A stretch of 64,000 bases of DNA. Origin: Atopomonas sediminilitoris. Lineage in GTDB: Bacteria; Pseudomonadota; Gammaproteobacteria; Pseudomonadales; Pseudomonadaceae. This document shows positions 7,657 through 19,346 of this stretch, piece after piece. The stretch spans positions 62,001-126,000 of the forward strand of contig NZ_JAKUMM010000005.1 in assembly GCF_022601735.1 (NCBI RefSeq), written 5' to 3'. The stretch's first letter is position 1. Each line of letters opens with the position of its first letter. The position numbers and the translations under genes were made by a program. The notes under the pieces are model-generated. The model saw only the letters and a list, made by a program, of their open reading frames with translations. It was not told where the DNA came from and searched no databases.

Positions 7657-8538
7657 TTACTGACGTTGCGCCAGTTTCTGCTTTTTGTAAGACAAGGCAG
7701 CAGCCGGCACCGCGGAGACCTTGCCGGTCTCCAGATAACGCTTTAAGCGATTGGCGTCAGCCATGTGGGTGTACTTGCCGAAGGCATCCAGCACCACAAA
7801 CGCCACGGGGCGACCGGCCATTTGCGTGCGCATCACCAAGCAATGGCCGGCGGCGTTGGTGAAGCCGGTTTTGGTCAGCTGAATGCTCCAATCTGCCTTG
7901 TAAACCAAGCGGTTGGTGTTGCGAAAACCCAAGCTGTAGTGCGGCTGGCGGAAGGTCGTGGTGCGTTCTTTGCTGGTGCTCAGCTCGCTCATCATCGGGT
8001 ACTGACGCGTGGCCTTAAGCAACTTGACCAAGTCACGCGCGCTAGAGACGTTGTGCTCAGACAGGCCCGTCGGCTCGACATAGCGGGTGTTACTCATGCC
8101 CAGCGCTTGCGCCTTGGCGTTCATCGCCTTGATAAACGCCGGCACGCCACCGGGGTAGTGGTGGGCAAGGCTCGCAGCCGCGCGGTTTTCTGAGGACATC
8201 AGCGTCAGCAACAGCATTTCTCGGCGACTGATCACACTGCCCACCCGCACGCGCGAGTACACGCCTTGCATCTCGTGCACATCACGGATGGTGATCGGCA
8301 GCGCTTGCTCGAGCGGCAACTTGGCATCGAGCGTGACGATAGCGGTCATCAGCTTGGTCACCGAGGCAATCGGCACCACCCAGTCGGGATTCTCGGCGTA
8401 CAGCACCTCATCGGTGTTCATATCCACCAACAGCGCGCTTCCCGACGCCAGCTGCTGCACGGGCGCGGCAAAAACGGCAGGACTGACAGCCAGACTACAC
8501 AGCAGCACAACGCTGCTTAAGGCGCGAAATAGGGACAC
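7657..8538 (-). CDS. pbpG: D-alanyl-D-alanine endopeptidase (penicillin-binding protein 7 type)
   Basis: A 293-residue periplasmic peptidoglycan hydrolase that cleaves D-Ala-meso-DAP crosslinks. I start it at the GTG at 8538 ([11 protein letters not shown]..., signal peptide ending AVFA), preceded by GGAAG 6 bases upstream; the longer frame to 8673 lacks a ribosome-binding site. All three penicillin-binding motifs are present: SxxK (SVTK), SxN (SEN in LMSSENRAA) and KTG (LTKTGFT). The length and the absence of a C-terminal membrane anchor match PbpG rather than DacA/DacC carboxypeptidases. It is transcribed alone, with a hairpin 56 bases downstream. Confidence 0.88.
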   Translation of the reverse strand: MSLFRALSSVVLLCSLAVSPAVFAAPVQQLASGSALLVDMNTDEVLYAENPDWVVPIASVTKLMTAIVTLDAKLPLEQALPITIRDVHEMQGVYSRVRVGSVISRREMLLLTLMSSENRAAASLAHHYPGGVPAFIKAMNAKAQALGMSNTRYVEPTGLSEHNVSSARDLVKLLKATRQYPMMSELSTSKERTTTFRQPHYSLGFRNTNRLVYKADWSIQLTKTGFTNAAGHCLVMRTQMAGRPVAFVVLDAFGKYTHMADANRLKRYLETGKVSAVPAAALSYKKQKLAQRQ

Positions 8539-8673
8539 GATTAGCTTCCACAACAAAGGGTTATCGGCGCTCAGCATAGCGCGGGCGGCGCAGTATAGGG
8601 AGTAAGCCGCGTGCCGCCTAGCAGGCCGCTGAAAAACCACCGACGTTGCCGATACGCGGGTAAAACCGGCCAC

Positions 8674-9627
8674 TTAGCCACGACTGGAAAGCCCATCGTG
8701 GCCTTGCAGCGTGGCGGCATGCGCTAACAAGAGCTGCACAAACAACTGCGCCGGCCGCGACAAGCGCCGAGCGCGTAACCAAGCCGCCCCCAAGTGCCCT
8801 CGCAGGCCAAAATCCAGATGCGCCAGCGCGACCAAACGGCCGGCGCGGAGCTCCTCGGCGAGCATAAACAGCGGCATCACGGCGATGGCGTCGGAGCTGA
8901 GCAAAATACTGCGCAGCACCGCCGAGCTGTCACACAGCAAGGTCGGCTTAAAGCGCGCCCCCACCTGTTCGCGCAGCGCTGGCGGTAAGCGCTGCAAAAA
9001 CTGCTGCTGAATTTGCAGCGGCAAGTTCGGCCCTGCCAAAGGGTAGCGCAGCAAATCGGCCACACTCAGGGTGCTGACGGCCTGCGCGTTTAACAACGGA
9101 TGCTCAGCACGACACAACGGCAGCGTCAGGTGTTCGCCAAAGGGGCGCAGCTCGTAGTCGGCCTGCTGCTCGATCTCGTGCAGGTCCGCCACCATCAGGT
9201 CGATTTCACGCGCGTGCAGGCGCGCGGGTAACTCTTGCCAGGGCGCAATCACCACCTCGACCTGCAAGCGCGGGTGCAACGTACTGAGCTGTCCCAACAC
9301 CGGCCCCACCAAGGCGGCGCCGGCAAATGGCCCCACGCCGATGCGCAGCTCGCCAAGCTCGAGTCCGCGCGCCAGCTGCACGTCACGCTCCAGCTCAAGC
9401 GAGGCCAAGGTCAGTTGCTGGGCGTGACGCAGCACCAATTCGCCCATCGCCGTGGGCGTGACCTCACGGCCGCCGCGGTCAAACAACACCTCGCCGAGCT
9501 GCGCTTCTAGGGTCTGAATACTGCGCGTCAGGGCGGATTGAGTCAGATGCACCGCCTCGGCGGCGCGGGCATAGTTGCGATGTTCGGCCAACGCCAAGGC
9601 ATGTCGTAAGTGGCGCAGATCGACCAT
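8674..9627 (-). CDS. LysR-family regulator, divergent from alkylsulfatase (SdsB-like)
   Basis: A 317-residue LysR-type transcription factor. The ATG at 9627 has GGAG 6 bases upstream; upstream in-frame codons are not supported. The N-terminal winged helix-turn-helix (about 5-62, RHALALAEHRNYARAAEAVHLTQSALTRSIQTLE) is followed by a periplasmic-binding-protein-like effector domain (about 90-300). It is transcribed divergently from the alkylsulfatase gene with a 111-base spacer carrying a palindrome, the arrangement of sdsB/sdsA in Pseudomonas, where the LysR protein activates alkylsulfatase expression in response to alkyl sulfates or alcohols. The name sdsB is not certain from sequence alone, so it is left blank. 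Confidence 0.82.
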   Translation of the reverse strand: MVDLRHLRHALALAEHRNYARAAEAVHLTQSALTRSIQTLEAQLGEVLFDRGGREVTPTAMGELVLRHAQQLTLASLELERDVQLARGLELGELRIGVGPFAGAALVGPVLGQLSTLHPRLQVEVVIAPWQELPARLHAREIDLMVADLHEIEQQADYELRPFGEHLTLPLCRAEHPLLNAQAVSTLSVADLLRYPLAGPNLPLQIQQQFLQRLPPALREQVGARFKPTLLCDSSAVLRSILLSSDAIAVMPLFMLAEELRAGRLVALAHLDFGLRGHLGAAWLRARRLSRPAQLFVQLLLAHAATLQGHDGLSSRG

Positions 9628-9650
9628 GATGCGCTCCAAGAATGAAAAAC

Positions 9651-9674
9651 ATGCGTTAAATGCATTGGACGCAT
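9651..9674. promoter_or_regulatory. Candidate LysR operator between regulator and alkylsulfatase
   Basis: ATGCGT (9651-9656) and ACGCAT (9669-9674) form a perfect 6-12-6 inverted repeat, with a further ATGCAT palindrome inside the spacer. It sits 24 bases upstream of the LysR start and about 65 bases upstream of the alkylsulfatase start, where a LysR-type T-N11-A recognition site would be expected. Confidence 0.5.
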
Positions 9675-9738
9675 CGTAACCGGCAGCGCAATCTTCTGTC
9701 ATCGAGCCGCCAAATCACTCAACGCCCGAGGCCCCGTC

Positions 9739-11721
9739 ATGACCTATCGCCTTCGCCACGTCTGTGCCGTGCTCTGCGCCTGCCTTGCGCTCAGCGTGGC
9801 CGGCTGCAGCAACGACACACCACCCAGCAACAGTGCAGCCAGCGCCAGCACAAAAGCCCAGCATGCTGCCGTGGCAGAGGCTTACGACTTACGCGACAGC
9901 GCCAGCTTCGCCGCCGCACAGCAAGGCTTGATCGCCGCACCGAGCGGGCAAGTGCGCAATGCCGACGGCGACGTGATCTGGGACTTTGCCAGCTTTGCTT
10001 TTATCCACGGCGCCGCGCCCGACACGGTCAACTCCAGCCTATGGCGACAAGCCTTACTCAACAACCAAGTCGGCCTGTTTAAGGTCAGCGAGGGTATTTG
10101 GCAGCTACGCGGTTTTGATCTGGCCAACATGACCTTGATCGCCGGCGACACCGGCTGGATCGTGGTCGACCCGCTAACCTCACGCGAGACAGCCGCCTTC
10201 GCCCTTGCCTTTGCTCGGCAACACTTGGGCGAGCAAGCGATCTCGGCGGTGGTGTTTACCCACAGTCATGTGGACCACTTTGGCGGCGTGCTGGGCGTAC
10301 TGAGCGCCGAAGAGGCACAAGCGCGGCAAGTCCCGATCATTGCGCCGGCGGGGTTTATGGACGAAGCCACCAGCGAAAACCTGCTGATGGGGTTGGCCAT
10401 GGCACGCCGCGCCAGCTACATGTACGGCCAACGCCTGCCACGCAGCAGCACTGGTTTGGTAGATAACGGCCTCGGCAAGGCAGTGGCGTTTGGCCAAGCC
10501 GGCATTTTGCCGCCCACGCTCATCATTGATCAGCCCACGCAAGCGCTGAGCATCGACGGCGTGCCGTTCATCTTCCACAGCATGCCCGGGGCAGAAGCAC
10601 CCGCCGAGCTGACGTTTAGTCTGCCGCAGCACAAAGCCTTTGCCGGTGCCGAGTTGGTCAGCCAAACCCTGCATAACCTCTACACCCTGCGCGGCGCCAA
10701 AGTGCGCGACGCCAAGCAATGGTCGAACTACCTACAAACCCTGCTGACCCAAGCCGACGGAGCCGAGGTGCTGTTTAACCAACACCACTGGCCGGTGTGG
10801 GGCGCCGAGAACATTCGTAGCTTCCTCACTGGGCAACGCGATGTGTACCGTTTTTTGCACGACCAAACCGTGCGTTGGATGAATGCAGGGCTGCATGCCG
10901 ACGAAATTGCCGAGCGCATTCGGCTCCCCGCCAGCCTTGACCAGCAACTGTCGGTGCACGGTTATTACGGCACGGTAAAACACAATGTGAAGGCGATTTA
11001 TCAGTTTTATTTAGGCTGGTTTGATGCCCAACCTGCCAACCTCGACCCGTTACCACAAGCGGATGCCGCGCTGCGTTACGTCGCGCTCGCCGGCGGTGCC
11101 GAGGCCATGCTCAAGGCGGCACAAAAGGCCTACGACGACGGCGACTATCGCTGGGCCGCCGAGCTGGGTAAGCATTTGCTGTATGCCGACCGCGACCATC
11201 AAGCCGCCCGCGAGCTACAAGCTAAAGCCTTCGAGCAGCTGGGGTATCAGGCTGAGGGCACACCGTGGCGCAACTTTTACCTGAGCGGCGCCTACGAGCT
11301 ACGCCACGGCTTGCCGGAGCAGGCGTTTAGCCCCGCGATGATGCTCGACATGCTGCGCCATACCGACACCGAACATTTTCTCGACAGCATGGCCACACGA
11401 CTGGACGCGCAAGCCGCCGAAGGCAAAAGCCTGCGCATCGTGCTCGACTTCACCGACAGCGGCGCGCGCTACCTGTTGTGGCTAGAGAACAGCGTGCTGC
11501 ATCACCGCACTTTAGCGGCTGCAGAAGCCGTCGAGCGCGATGCGCAACTGAGCCTAAGCAAAGACTTCTTCCTGCAAATGGTGATCGGCAAAGCCGGCGC
11601 CGCCAGCTTGCTGACCTCGGATGAGGTCAGCATTGACGGTAGCGTGCTGAAGCTGGGGGAATTCTTTAGCCTGCTGGACAAGCCCGATGGGCGCTTTGCG
11701 ATCGTCACCCGCAGCGAATAA
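9739..11721 (+). CDS. sdsA: Metallo-beta-lactamase-fold alkylsulfatase, predicted lipoprotein
   Basis: A 660-residue zinc hydrolase that splits primary alkyl sulfates such as dodecyl sulfate into alcohol and sulfate. Residues 174-180 (THSHVDH) are the binuclear zinc motif of SdsA1-type enzymes; later HWPVWG and the Glu residues of the GAEAPAELTFSL region supply further ligands. After the metallo-beta-lactamase domain (about 110-400) come a dimerisation region and a C-terminal SCP2-like domain (about 535-660) that binds the alkyl chain. The N-terminus is a lipoprotein signal: LSVAGC puts the lipobox cysteine at residue 23, so it is probably membrane anchored, whereas SdsA1 of P. aeruginosa is described as secreted. 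GAGG precedes the ATG. Its stop is 7 bases from the convergent aroE stop. Confidence 0.82.
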   Translation: MTYRLRHVCAVLCACLALSVAGCSNDTPPSNSAASASTKAQHAAVAEAYDLRDSASFAAAQQGLIAAPSGQVRNADGDVIWDFASFAFIHGAAPDTVNSSLWRQALLNNQVGLFKVSEGIWQLRGFDLANMTLIAGDTGWIVVDPLTSRETAAFALAFARQHLGEQAISAVVFTHSHVDHFGGVLGVLSAEEAQARQVPIIAPAGFMDEATSENLLMGLAMARRASYMYGQRLPRSSTGLVDNGLGKAVAFGQAGILPPTLIIDQPTQALSIDGVPFIFHSMPGAEAPAELTFSLPQHKAFAGAELVSQTLHNLYTLRGAKVRDAKQWSNYLQTLLTQADGAEVLFNQHHWPVWGAENIRSFLTGQRDVYRFLHDQTVRWMNAGLHADEIAERIRLPASLDQQLSVHGYYGTVKHNVKAIYQFYLGWFDAQPANLDPLPQADAALRYVALAGGAEAMLKAAQKAYDDGDYRWAAELGKHLLYADRDHQAARELQAKAFEQLGYQAEGTPWRNFYLSGAYELRHGLPEQAFSPAMMLDMLRHTDTEHFLDSMATRLDAQAAEGKSLRIVLDFTDSGARYLLWLENSVLHHRTLAAAEAVERDAQLSLSKDFFLQMVIGKAGAASLLTSDEVSIDGSVLKLGEFFSLLDKPDGRFAIVTRSE

Positions 11722-11728
11722 GTTGCGC

Positions 11729-12570
11729 TTACGCGCTGGCGGCCAACTGCTCACGCAGGGCGGCCAGCACCGGCGCGCTGTCGGGGCGCACCCCGCGCCA
11801 AAGCAGAAATGCCTCGGCGGCTTGTTCAACCAGCATGCCAAGGCCATCCATACAGGCGGCCGCGCCCAGATCCTGCGCCCACTGGTTGAAGGCGGTGGGC
11901 TCGGCGCTGTACATCATGTCATAGCAGCGCGTGTGACCCGCACGGATCACCGCCGCCGGCAAAGGCGGCAACGCCCCCGACAAGCTGGCCGAGGTGCCGT
12001 TGATGATGATGTCGAACGGCTGTTGCAACCAGGCAAACTCGCTGGCCAATACTGGGCCAAGATCGGCAAAGTGCTGAGCGAGGGCTTCGGCTTTGCTCAA
12101 CGTCCGGTTGGCAATCACAATCTCGCTGGGCTGCTGCGCCAATAACGGCTGCAACACGCCACGCACCGCACCGCCAGCCCCCAGCAGCAAGATGCGCTGC
12201 GCCTTCAGTGGCCACTGCGCGTTAATCATGAGGTCACGGACCAAACCGGCACCATCGGTGTTATCGCCCAGCAAGGTGCCGTCGGCATGCCGGCACAAGG
12301 TATTCACCGCGCCGGCGCGCTCGGCACGCTCACTTAGCTGAGTGGCCAAGGCAAACGCTTGCTCCTTAAACGGCACAGTCACGTTAGCGCCACGGCCGCC
12401 ACGGGCAAAAAAATCGCTGGCAAAGGTGGCGAAGCCATCCAACGGCGCCAGCAAGGCTTCGTAATTCATGGTTTGCCGCGTTTGCTCGGCAAATAAGCGG
12501 TGAATCAGCGGCGACTTGCTGTGGCCAATCGGATTACCAAACACGCCGTATTGATCAAGCCCTGCCACCA

Positions 12571-12571
<1 letters not shown>
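11729..12571 (-). CDS. aroE: Shikimate dehydrogenase
   Basis: A 280-residue NADPH-dependent enzyme reducing 3-dehydroshikimate to shikimate in aromatic amino acid synthesis. The N-terminal substrate domain shows [10 protein letters not shown] and [11 protein letters not shown] (catalytic Lys), and [12 protein letters not shown] is the Rossmann nucleotide-binding loop. The family motif NGTSASLSG follows, and the C-terminal [13 protein letters not shown] is typical. The ATG overlaps the hemF stop as TAATG, giving coupled translation; an apparent extension of eight codons lies inside hemF. The hemF-aroE order matches Pseudomonas. Confidence 0.95.
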
Positions 12572-14090
<1,519 letters not shown>

Positions 14091-14157
14091 AAGGACTCCT
14101 TGGTCGTCGCGCAAAACAAAGCAGGGCACCGATGATTCTAGTCGCGCCCCAAGGCGC

Positions 14158-15261
14158 TTAGTCTACTCGCTGCCAGCGACCACCTTGCTGCGCGATAACG
14201 CCCGATAACTCTAACTCGGTCAATTCGCCCAGCAATTCGGCCAGCGGCCAGCTCAGCAGGTGGCTGAGCTGATCACTGCTCTGCGCGCAAACAGCCAACT
14301 CAGCCAACACCTGTTGTTGGCGAGCAGTCAGCGGCAAACCCTGCACGCCGCATGCAGCAGGCGCGGCCAACAGGCTCTGCCAGCCGTGGAGGCTATCGAA
14401 GATATCTTGCACTTGTTCTACCAATACCGCGCCGTCACGCAATAACTGATGACAGCCCTTGCTGCCCGGGTGGTGAATCGAACCGGGGATCGCCATCACC
14501 TCGCGACCTTGCTCTGCGGCCAAGCGGGCCGTGATCAGCGAGCCGCTGTTAAGCCCCGCCTCAACCACCAAGGTGCCCAAGCTCAAGCCGCTGATGATGC
14601 GGTTGCGGCGCGGAAAGTTACTCGCCACGGGCGCGGTCAACAACGGCAACTCTGAGACCAGCGCCCCGCCGTTGGCGATGATCGCCTCGGCTAACGCACG
14701 ATTACTGGCCGGATAAATATGTCCAAGCCCTGTGCCTAAGACCGCCACAGTGCCGCCCACCTCAGCTAACGCGCCTTGGTGCGCGGCGGTGTCGATGCCA
14801 CGCGCCAAGCCACTGACGATGCTCATGCCGGCAGCCGCCAGCGTACGGGCGAACTCACTGGCGCAGCGCGCGCCGCTAAGGCTTGCTTGTCGGCTACCCA
14901 CCAGCGCCAGCGCGGGGCGCTGCAAGCAGGCCACACTGCCGGCCACCATTAACAGTGCCGGTGGATCAGGGATTTCTGCTAACAACGCCGGATAATCCGG
15001 CTCGCCCAGACACAGCAGGTGATGATCCGCTTGCTCAGCCCACGCTAAGGTAGCGTCAATGGCTGGGCGTAACTGGCTGTCACGCCGCGCCGCACAAGCT
15101 TCGCGCGGCATACCCAAGGCGCGCCACGCGGAGGCCGGCGCTTGTAACGCCGCCACCGGCGAGGCAAAGGCGGCTAACAAGTGTTGCAAGCGCTTGCTGC
15201 CGATGCCCGGTAAAAGGTGTAAGCGCAACAGCGCTTGGCGCTGATCGGGAGCTTCAAACAT
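14158..15261 (-). CDS. dprA: DNA-processing protein DprA (RecA loader in transformation)
   Basis: A 367-residue protein that binds incoming single-stranded DNA and loads RecA. It begins at ATG 15261, with AAGGA 9 bases upstream. An N-terminal helix-hairpin-helix/SAM-like region (about 15-75) precedes the Rossmann-like DprA core, with [80 protein letters not shown] and [29 protein letters not shown]-terminal winged-helix domain (about 300-365) follows. It is separated from the upstream LysM gene by a terminator-like hairpin. It suggests competence but does not prove it. Confidence 0.95.
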   Translation of the reverse strand: MFEAPDQRQALLRLHLLPGIGSKRLQHLLAAFASPVAALQAPASAWRALGMPREACAARRDSQLRPAIDATLAWAEQADHHLLCLGEPDYPALLAEIPDPPALLMVAGSVACLQRPALALVGSRQASLSGARCASEFARTLAAAGMSIVSGLARGIDTAAHQGALAEVGGTVAVLGTGLGHIYPASNRALAEAIIANGGALVSELPLLTAPVASNFPRRNRIISGLSLGTLVVEAGLNSGSLITARLAAEQGREVMAIPGSIHHPGSKGCHQLLRDGAVLVEQVQDIFDSLHGWQSLLAAPAACGVQGLPLTARQQQVLAELAVCAQSSDQLSHLLSWPLAELLGELTELELSGVIAQQGGRWQRVD

Positions 15262-15303
15262 GGCCAGCCGTCCTTGGTGGCAAACGTGGTACGTCAAAAC
15301 AAC

Positions 15304-15325
15304 AACGCCGCCCGAAGGCGGCGTT
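15304..15325 (-). terminator. Hairpin terminator after the LysM gene
   Basis: AACGCCGCC / GGCGGCGTT arms of 9 bases with a CGAA tetraloop lie 8 bases past the LysM gene's end. On the minus strand they are followed by GTTGTTTTG, giving a reasonable intrinsic terminator between the LysM gene and dprA. Confidence 0.65.
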
Positions 15326-15332
15326 GGCAAAC

Positions 15333-16358
15333 TTACGGGTTGGTGACCCGATCTTTCACCGCCAACTGGCGGCTGGCACGCAGTACCAAGCCGTAACTCA
15401 GACGGTCATACGCACGAAACACCATCAACAAGCCCGAACGCTGATCCGGCACCTTGATGAACTCGTCGGTCACCACATCGCGCACGGTTTCGCCAGTCTT
15501 CATGATGGCCAGCACATTGCCCTCAGCCAAGCCGTCATGGGTGCCCTTGTTGATGGTCACAACATCCATGGCACCAATCTGAGTCACGCCACGCGGCACA
15601 TCCAAAATCACCCCATCAATCGGCAAGCTAGGCTCGCTGGGCTGAAAGATCGAGGTAATACCGCGCTCTTCGGTGGGGAATAGGCGATCGCCCAAGCGGG
15701 TTTCCTGCGTGGTGCGCGTCAACACCATGGTCACGATGTCGCCATCTACCGCCTGCTTATCTGCAGTGCCGATATCGTCCGCGTTGATGCCCAAAAACTC
15801 ATTGGTCACCGGATCGGTGTAGGTCTTGCCTTGACGGAAGATGCCCATGGCCTTGTCAGCGCCGGCAAAGTTGCCGCGTGCAAAGATGGTGTCACCCACG
15901 CCATTGATCACACTTTCTTGATTGCCGGCCAGCACATACGGCGCACCATCAAACTCGGCCTGCGTATTTACAATGCGGTTAGACAGCAAGAAAGCGTTGA
16001 TCTTATCCAGCGGAATAGTCGGAATCGCTTCTGCCAACGGGGTAGTCCGCACCCCTGGCACCAACTTGATAGTGCCGCGATCGGTGCCGCGGTTCAGCAT
16101 CAGCTGCGGCTTACCGTCGATGTACACCAAGCTTAGGGTGTCACCCGGGTAAATCAGGTGGGGGTTTTTCACTTGTGGGTTGGCGTGCCAGATTTCTGGC
16201 CACTTCCACGGTGAGGTTAAAAACTTGCCGGAGATATCCCACAGGGTATCGCCTTTGGCCACGGTGTAATTTTGCGGATGCCCTTCTTTAAGCAGTGCCT
16301 CGGCATGGGCGAGTGTGCTGGCGGCTGCCAGCATCAGGGCGACGAGTGTTTTCCTCAT
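15333..16358 (-). CDS. tsaP: Secreted LysM protein, TsaP-like (type IV pilus secretin-associated)
   Basis: A 341-residue protein: signal peptide (MRKTLVALMLAAASTLAHA), one LysM peptidoglycan-binding domain at about 30-80 (YTVAKGDTLWDISGKF...PHLIYPGDTL) and a long beta-rich C-terminal part (about 90-340) with the FlgT-C-like region. TsaP binds peptidoglycan and surrounds the PilQ secretin in Neisseria and Myxococcus; the P. aeruginosa gene at this position, next to dprA and opposite def, is the annotated homologue as I recall. The start at 16358 is preceded by AAGGGA. The family assignment is solid for LysM; the pilus role is inferred from homology and synteny. Confidence 0.72.
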   Translation of the reverse strand: MRKTLVALMLAAASTLAHAEALLKEGHPQNYTVAKGDTLWDISGKFLTSPWKWPEIWHANPQVKNPHLIYPGDTLSLVYIDGKPQLMLNRGTDRGTIKLVPGVRTTPLAEAIPTIPLDKINAFLLSNRIVNTQAEFDGAPYVLAGNQESVINGVGDTIFARGNFAGADKAMGIFRQGKTYTDPVTNEFLGINADDIGTADKQAVDGDIVTMVLTRTTQETRLGDRLFPTEERGITSIFQPSEPSLPIDGVILDVPRGVTQIGAMDVVTINKGTHDGLAEGNVLAIMKTGETVRDVVTDEFIKVPDQRSGLLMVFRAYDRLSYGLVLRASRQLAVKDRVTNP

Positions 16359-16508
16359 GCGCGGAATCCCTTTATTATGTGTATTGACGTGGCACGCCCC
16401 GCATTGCATTTGCCATCCTCGGATGGCGGGGGCACAAACGTTTTCCAAGCTGCTCATCATCTTAGCAGCGCTTTTTAGCTTTATTCCATAAGTGGATCAC
16501 AAACGCAT

Positions 16509-17021
16509 ATGGCGATTCTGAGCATTCTCGAATTTCCCGATCCGCGCCTGCGCACGGTAGCCAAAGAAGTCACCGCGGTTACCGACGCTACTCGCCAGCT
16601 GATCGATGACATGTTCGAAACCATGTACGACGCCCCCGGTATTGGCTTGGCCGCCACTCAAGTCAATGTCCACGAGCGCATCGTAGTCATTGATATTTCT
16701 GAAGAAAAAGACCAGCCGTTGGTGTTTATCAATCCGTCTTTCGAGGCGCTGACCGATGACATGGAGCAATACCAAGAAGGCTGCCTGTCGGTGCCCGGCT
16801 TCTATGAAAACGTCGATCGCCCACAAAGGGTCAAGGTCAAGGCCTTAGGCCGCGATGGCCAGCCGTTTGAAATGATCTGTGAAGACCTGCTCGCCGTGTG
16901 TATTCAGCACGAATGCGACCACTTGAACGGCAAGCTGTTTGTTGACTACCTGTCGGCCCTCAAGCGCAACCGCATTAAGAGCAAGCTGGAAAAGCAACAC
17001 AAACAGCAAGCCCGCGGCTAA
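16509..17021 (+). CDS. def: Peptide deformylase
   Basis: A 170-residue metalloenzyme removing the formyl group from nascent proteins. All three catalytic motifs are intact: GIGLAATQ (44-51), EGCLS with metal ligand Cys92, and QHECDH with His134, catalytic Glu135 and His138. The length matches E. coli Def (169). The ribosome-binding site before the ATG is weak. It heads a co-directional cluster def-fmt-rsmB-trkA and is divergent from the LysM gene with a 150-base spacer. Confidence 0.97.
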   Translation: MAILSILEFPDPRLRTVAKEVTAVTDATRQLIDDMFETMYDAPGIGLAATQVNVHERIVVIDISEEKDQPLVFINPSFEALTDDMEQYQEGCLSVPGFYENVDRPQRVKVKALGRDGQPFEMICEDLLAVCIQHECDHLNGKLFVDYLSALKRNRIKSKLEKQHKQQARG

Positions 17022-17079
17022 AGCCCTCTGCCAAGGCCAGCATCACGCTGGCCTTGTGCACTCTGATGATGGAATGTTT

Positions 17080-18027
17080 ATGAGCCAAGCCCTGCGCATC
17101 GTGTTTGCCGGCACCCCCGAATTCGCCGCGAGCCACTTGGCGGCGCTGATCAACAGCCCGCATCACTTGGTGGGGGTTTACAGTCAGCCCGATCGCCCCG
17201 CTGGGCGTGGTCATAAAGTCAGCATGAGCCCGGTCAAGCAACTGGCCCTGCAACACGACATTCCGGTCTTTCAGCCCAAAACCCTCCGCGATGCCGAAGC
17301 CCAAGCCGAGTTAGCGGCGCTCAAACCCGATCTCTTGGTGGTGGTGGCTTACGGCTTAATTCTGCCGCAAGCGGTGCTCGATATTCCGCGCCTAGGCTGC
17401 ATCAACAGCCATGCCTCGCTGCTGCCGCGCTGGCGCGGCGCGGCACCGATTCAACGCGCGATTGAAGCCGGCGACGTAGAAAGCGGCGTCACCGTGATGC
17501 AGATGGAAGCGGGGCTAGATACCGGCCCCATGCTGCTAAAAGTCAGCACGCCGATTAGCGCCGAAGATACCGGCGGTAGCTTGCATGATCGCTTGGCCGA
17601 GCTCGGCCCACCAGCCGTGCTACAGGCCATTGACGGCCTTGCCGCCGGCCGCCTGCGTGGTGAAGTGCAGGATGATGCGCAGGCAACCTACGCGCACAAG
17701 CTGAATAAAGACGAAGCCCGCATCGACTGGCAACGCCCCGCAGCAGACTTAGCCCTGCAAGTCCGCGCCTTCACGCCGTGGCCGATCTGCCACAGCCAGC
17801 TAGGCGACACCGTCGTTAAAATTTGGGTGGCGCGCGCCGAAAATCACGCGCACAGCGCCGCTCCCGGCACGGTGCTCGCGGCCGAGCGCGAAGGCTTGCT
17901 GATTGCTTGCGGCACCCACGCTTTGCGCGTGAGCCACTTGCAACTGCCCGGCGGTAAAGCCTTAGCCGTGGCTGACTTGCTCAACAGCCGCCGCGAGCAA
18001 TTGGCCCCCGGTCAGGTGCTGGCATGA
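17080..18027 (+). CDS. fmt: Methionyl-tRNA formyltransferase
   Basis: A 315-residue enzyme that formylates initiator Met-tRNA using 10-formyltetrahydrofolate. The ATG at 17080 is preceded by GATGGA; an ATG two codons earlier (17074) is possible, but the longer frame back to 16939 overlaps def and is spurious. Motifs: [12 protein letters not shown] at the N-terminus, [21 protein letters not shown] (catalytic Asn/His region), GLDTGPML, and a C-terminal tRNA-binding domain (about 205-315). The length equals E. coli Fmt. Its stop overlaps the rsmB start in ATGA. Confidence 0.97.
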   Translation: MSQALRIVFAGTPEFAASHLAALINSPHHLVGVYSQPDRPAGRGHKVSMSPVKQLALQHDIPVFQPKTLRDAEAQAELAALKPDLLVVVAYGLILPQAVLDIPRLGCINSHASLLPRWRGAAPIQRAIEAGDVESGVTVMQMEAGLDTGPMLLKVSTPISAEDTGGSLHDRLAELGPPAVLQAIDGLAAGRLRGEVQDDAQATYAHKLNKDEARIDWQRPAADLALQVRAFTPWPICHSQLGDTVVKIWVARAENHAHSAAPGTVLAAEREGLLIACGTHALRVSHLQLPGGKALAVADLLNSRREQLAPGQVLA

Positions 18028-19322
18028 CCCCTCGGCTCGCCGCCTGTCACGCCATCAGCGGCTTACTGCAGCAACACGGCTCACTCGCCAGCCTGCTGCC
18101 GCCTTTGCTCGACAAGGTCGAAGCGCGCGAGCGCGGCTTTCTGCAAGAGTTGGTCTACGGCACTTGCCGCCTGCTACCGCGCCTGCAAACCCTAGCCGCC
18201 TTATTGTTGGATAAACCCTTCAAAAAGGACGACAGCGACCTGCAGGCCTTGCTGCTGTGCGGTCTGTATCAACTGTATTACCTGCGGATTCCCGCCCATG
18301 CGGCGGTGGATGAAACCGTCGCCCTGTGCCAAACCCTGAAAAAACCGTGGGCCAAAGGGGCGCTCAATGCCGTGCTGCGCCGCGCCCAGCGCGAGCAAGA
18401 GTCCCTGCTGTTAGCCGCCGACGAGCACGACAGCGCGCGCTACGCCCACCCGGGCTGGCTGCTCAAGCGCCTGAAAAAAGACTGGCCCGAGCATTGGCAG
18501 AGCATCTGCGCCGGCAACAACGCCCAAGCGCCGATGAGCTTGCGCGTGAATGCCCAGCACGGTAGCCGCGATGATTATCTTGCGCGCCTTAACAGCGCCA
18601 ATATTGCCGCCAACGCCTGCGAACACGCGCCATTTGGCATCACCCTGCAAGCGCCGTGCGATGTGCAGCAACTGCCCGGTTTTGCCGACGGCCATGTCAG
18701 CGTGCAGGATGAAGCCGCGCAGCTCGCCGCCGACTTACTCGAGGCCGGCCCCGGTCAGCGCGTGTTGGATGCCTGTTGCGCCCCCGGCGGCAAAACCTGT
18801 CACGTACTGGAGCAACAGCCCGTCGCCATGCAGGCGCTGGATTTAGAGCCCGAGCGCCTTGCGCGCGTGGCCGACAACCTGGCCCGACTAAAACTTGCCG
18901 CGACACTGACCGCCGCCGACGCTCGCGATACCCACGCGTGGTGGGATGGCCAGCCGTTTCAACGCATTCTGCTGGATGCCCCGTGCTCAGCCACCGGCGT
19001 AATCCGCCGTCACCCCGACATCAAGCTACTGCGCAAAGCCAGCGACATTCAGGCCTTGTCCGTCTTACAGCTGCAGCTATTGCAGGCTCTGTGGCCCACT
19101 CTCGAGGTCGGCGGCATTCTGCTGTACGCCACCTGTTCGGTGCTGCCGGCGGAAAATAGCCAGGTCATCGCGCAATTTCTGCAGCAAACACCCAGTGCCC
19201 GCGAGCTCGACATGCCCGGCCACTGGGGACACAAACAAGCACATGGCCGGCAATTGTTTGCCCAAGAAAACGGCCACGACGGTTTCTACTATGCCAAGCT
19301 GATTAAAATCAGCGCGGCGTGA
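18024..19322 (+). CDS. rsmB: 16S rRNA (cytosine-967-C5)-methyltransferase
   Basis: A 432-residue SAM-dependent methyltransferase that makes m5C967 in 16S rRNA. The N-terminal NusB-like RNA-binding domain (about 1-140) precedes the catalytic domain: [16 protein letters not shown] (SAM-binding motif I), [17 protein letters not shown] (motif IV Cys) and [13 protein letters not shown] (motif VI nucleophilic Cys). It is coupled to fmt by a 4-base overlap and 24 bases before trkA. Confidence 0.96.
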   Translation: MTPRLAACHAISGLLQQHGSLASLLPPLLDKVEARERGFLQELVYGTCRLLPRLQTLAALLLDKPFKKDDSDLQALLLCGLYQLYYLRIPAHAAVDETVALCQTLKKPWAKGALNAVLRRAQREQESLLLAADEHDSARYAHPGWLLKRLKKDWPEHWQSICAGNNAQAPMSLRVNAQHGSRDDYLARLNSANIAANACEHAPFGITLQAPCDVQQLPGFADGHVSVQDEAAQLAADLLEAGPGQRVLDACCAPGGKTCHVLEQQPVAMQALDLEPERLARVADNLARLKLAATLTAADARDTHAWWDGQPFQRILLDAPCSATGVIRRHPDIKLLRKASDIQALSVLQLQLLQALWPTLEVGGILLYATCSVLPAENSQVIAQFLQQTPSARELDMPGHWGHKQAHGRQLFAQENGHDGFYYAKLIKISAA

Positions 19323-19346
19323 TCGGTTCTTACTCAAGAGGCGAAA

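Noticed and set aside
16939..17079. Longer N-terminus for fmt
   Set aside because: It would overlap def and lacks a ribosome-binding site; ATG 17080 gives exactly the usual Fmt length and N-terminus.
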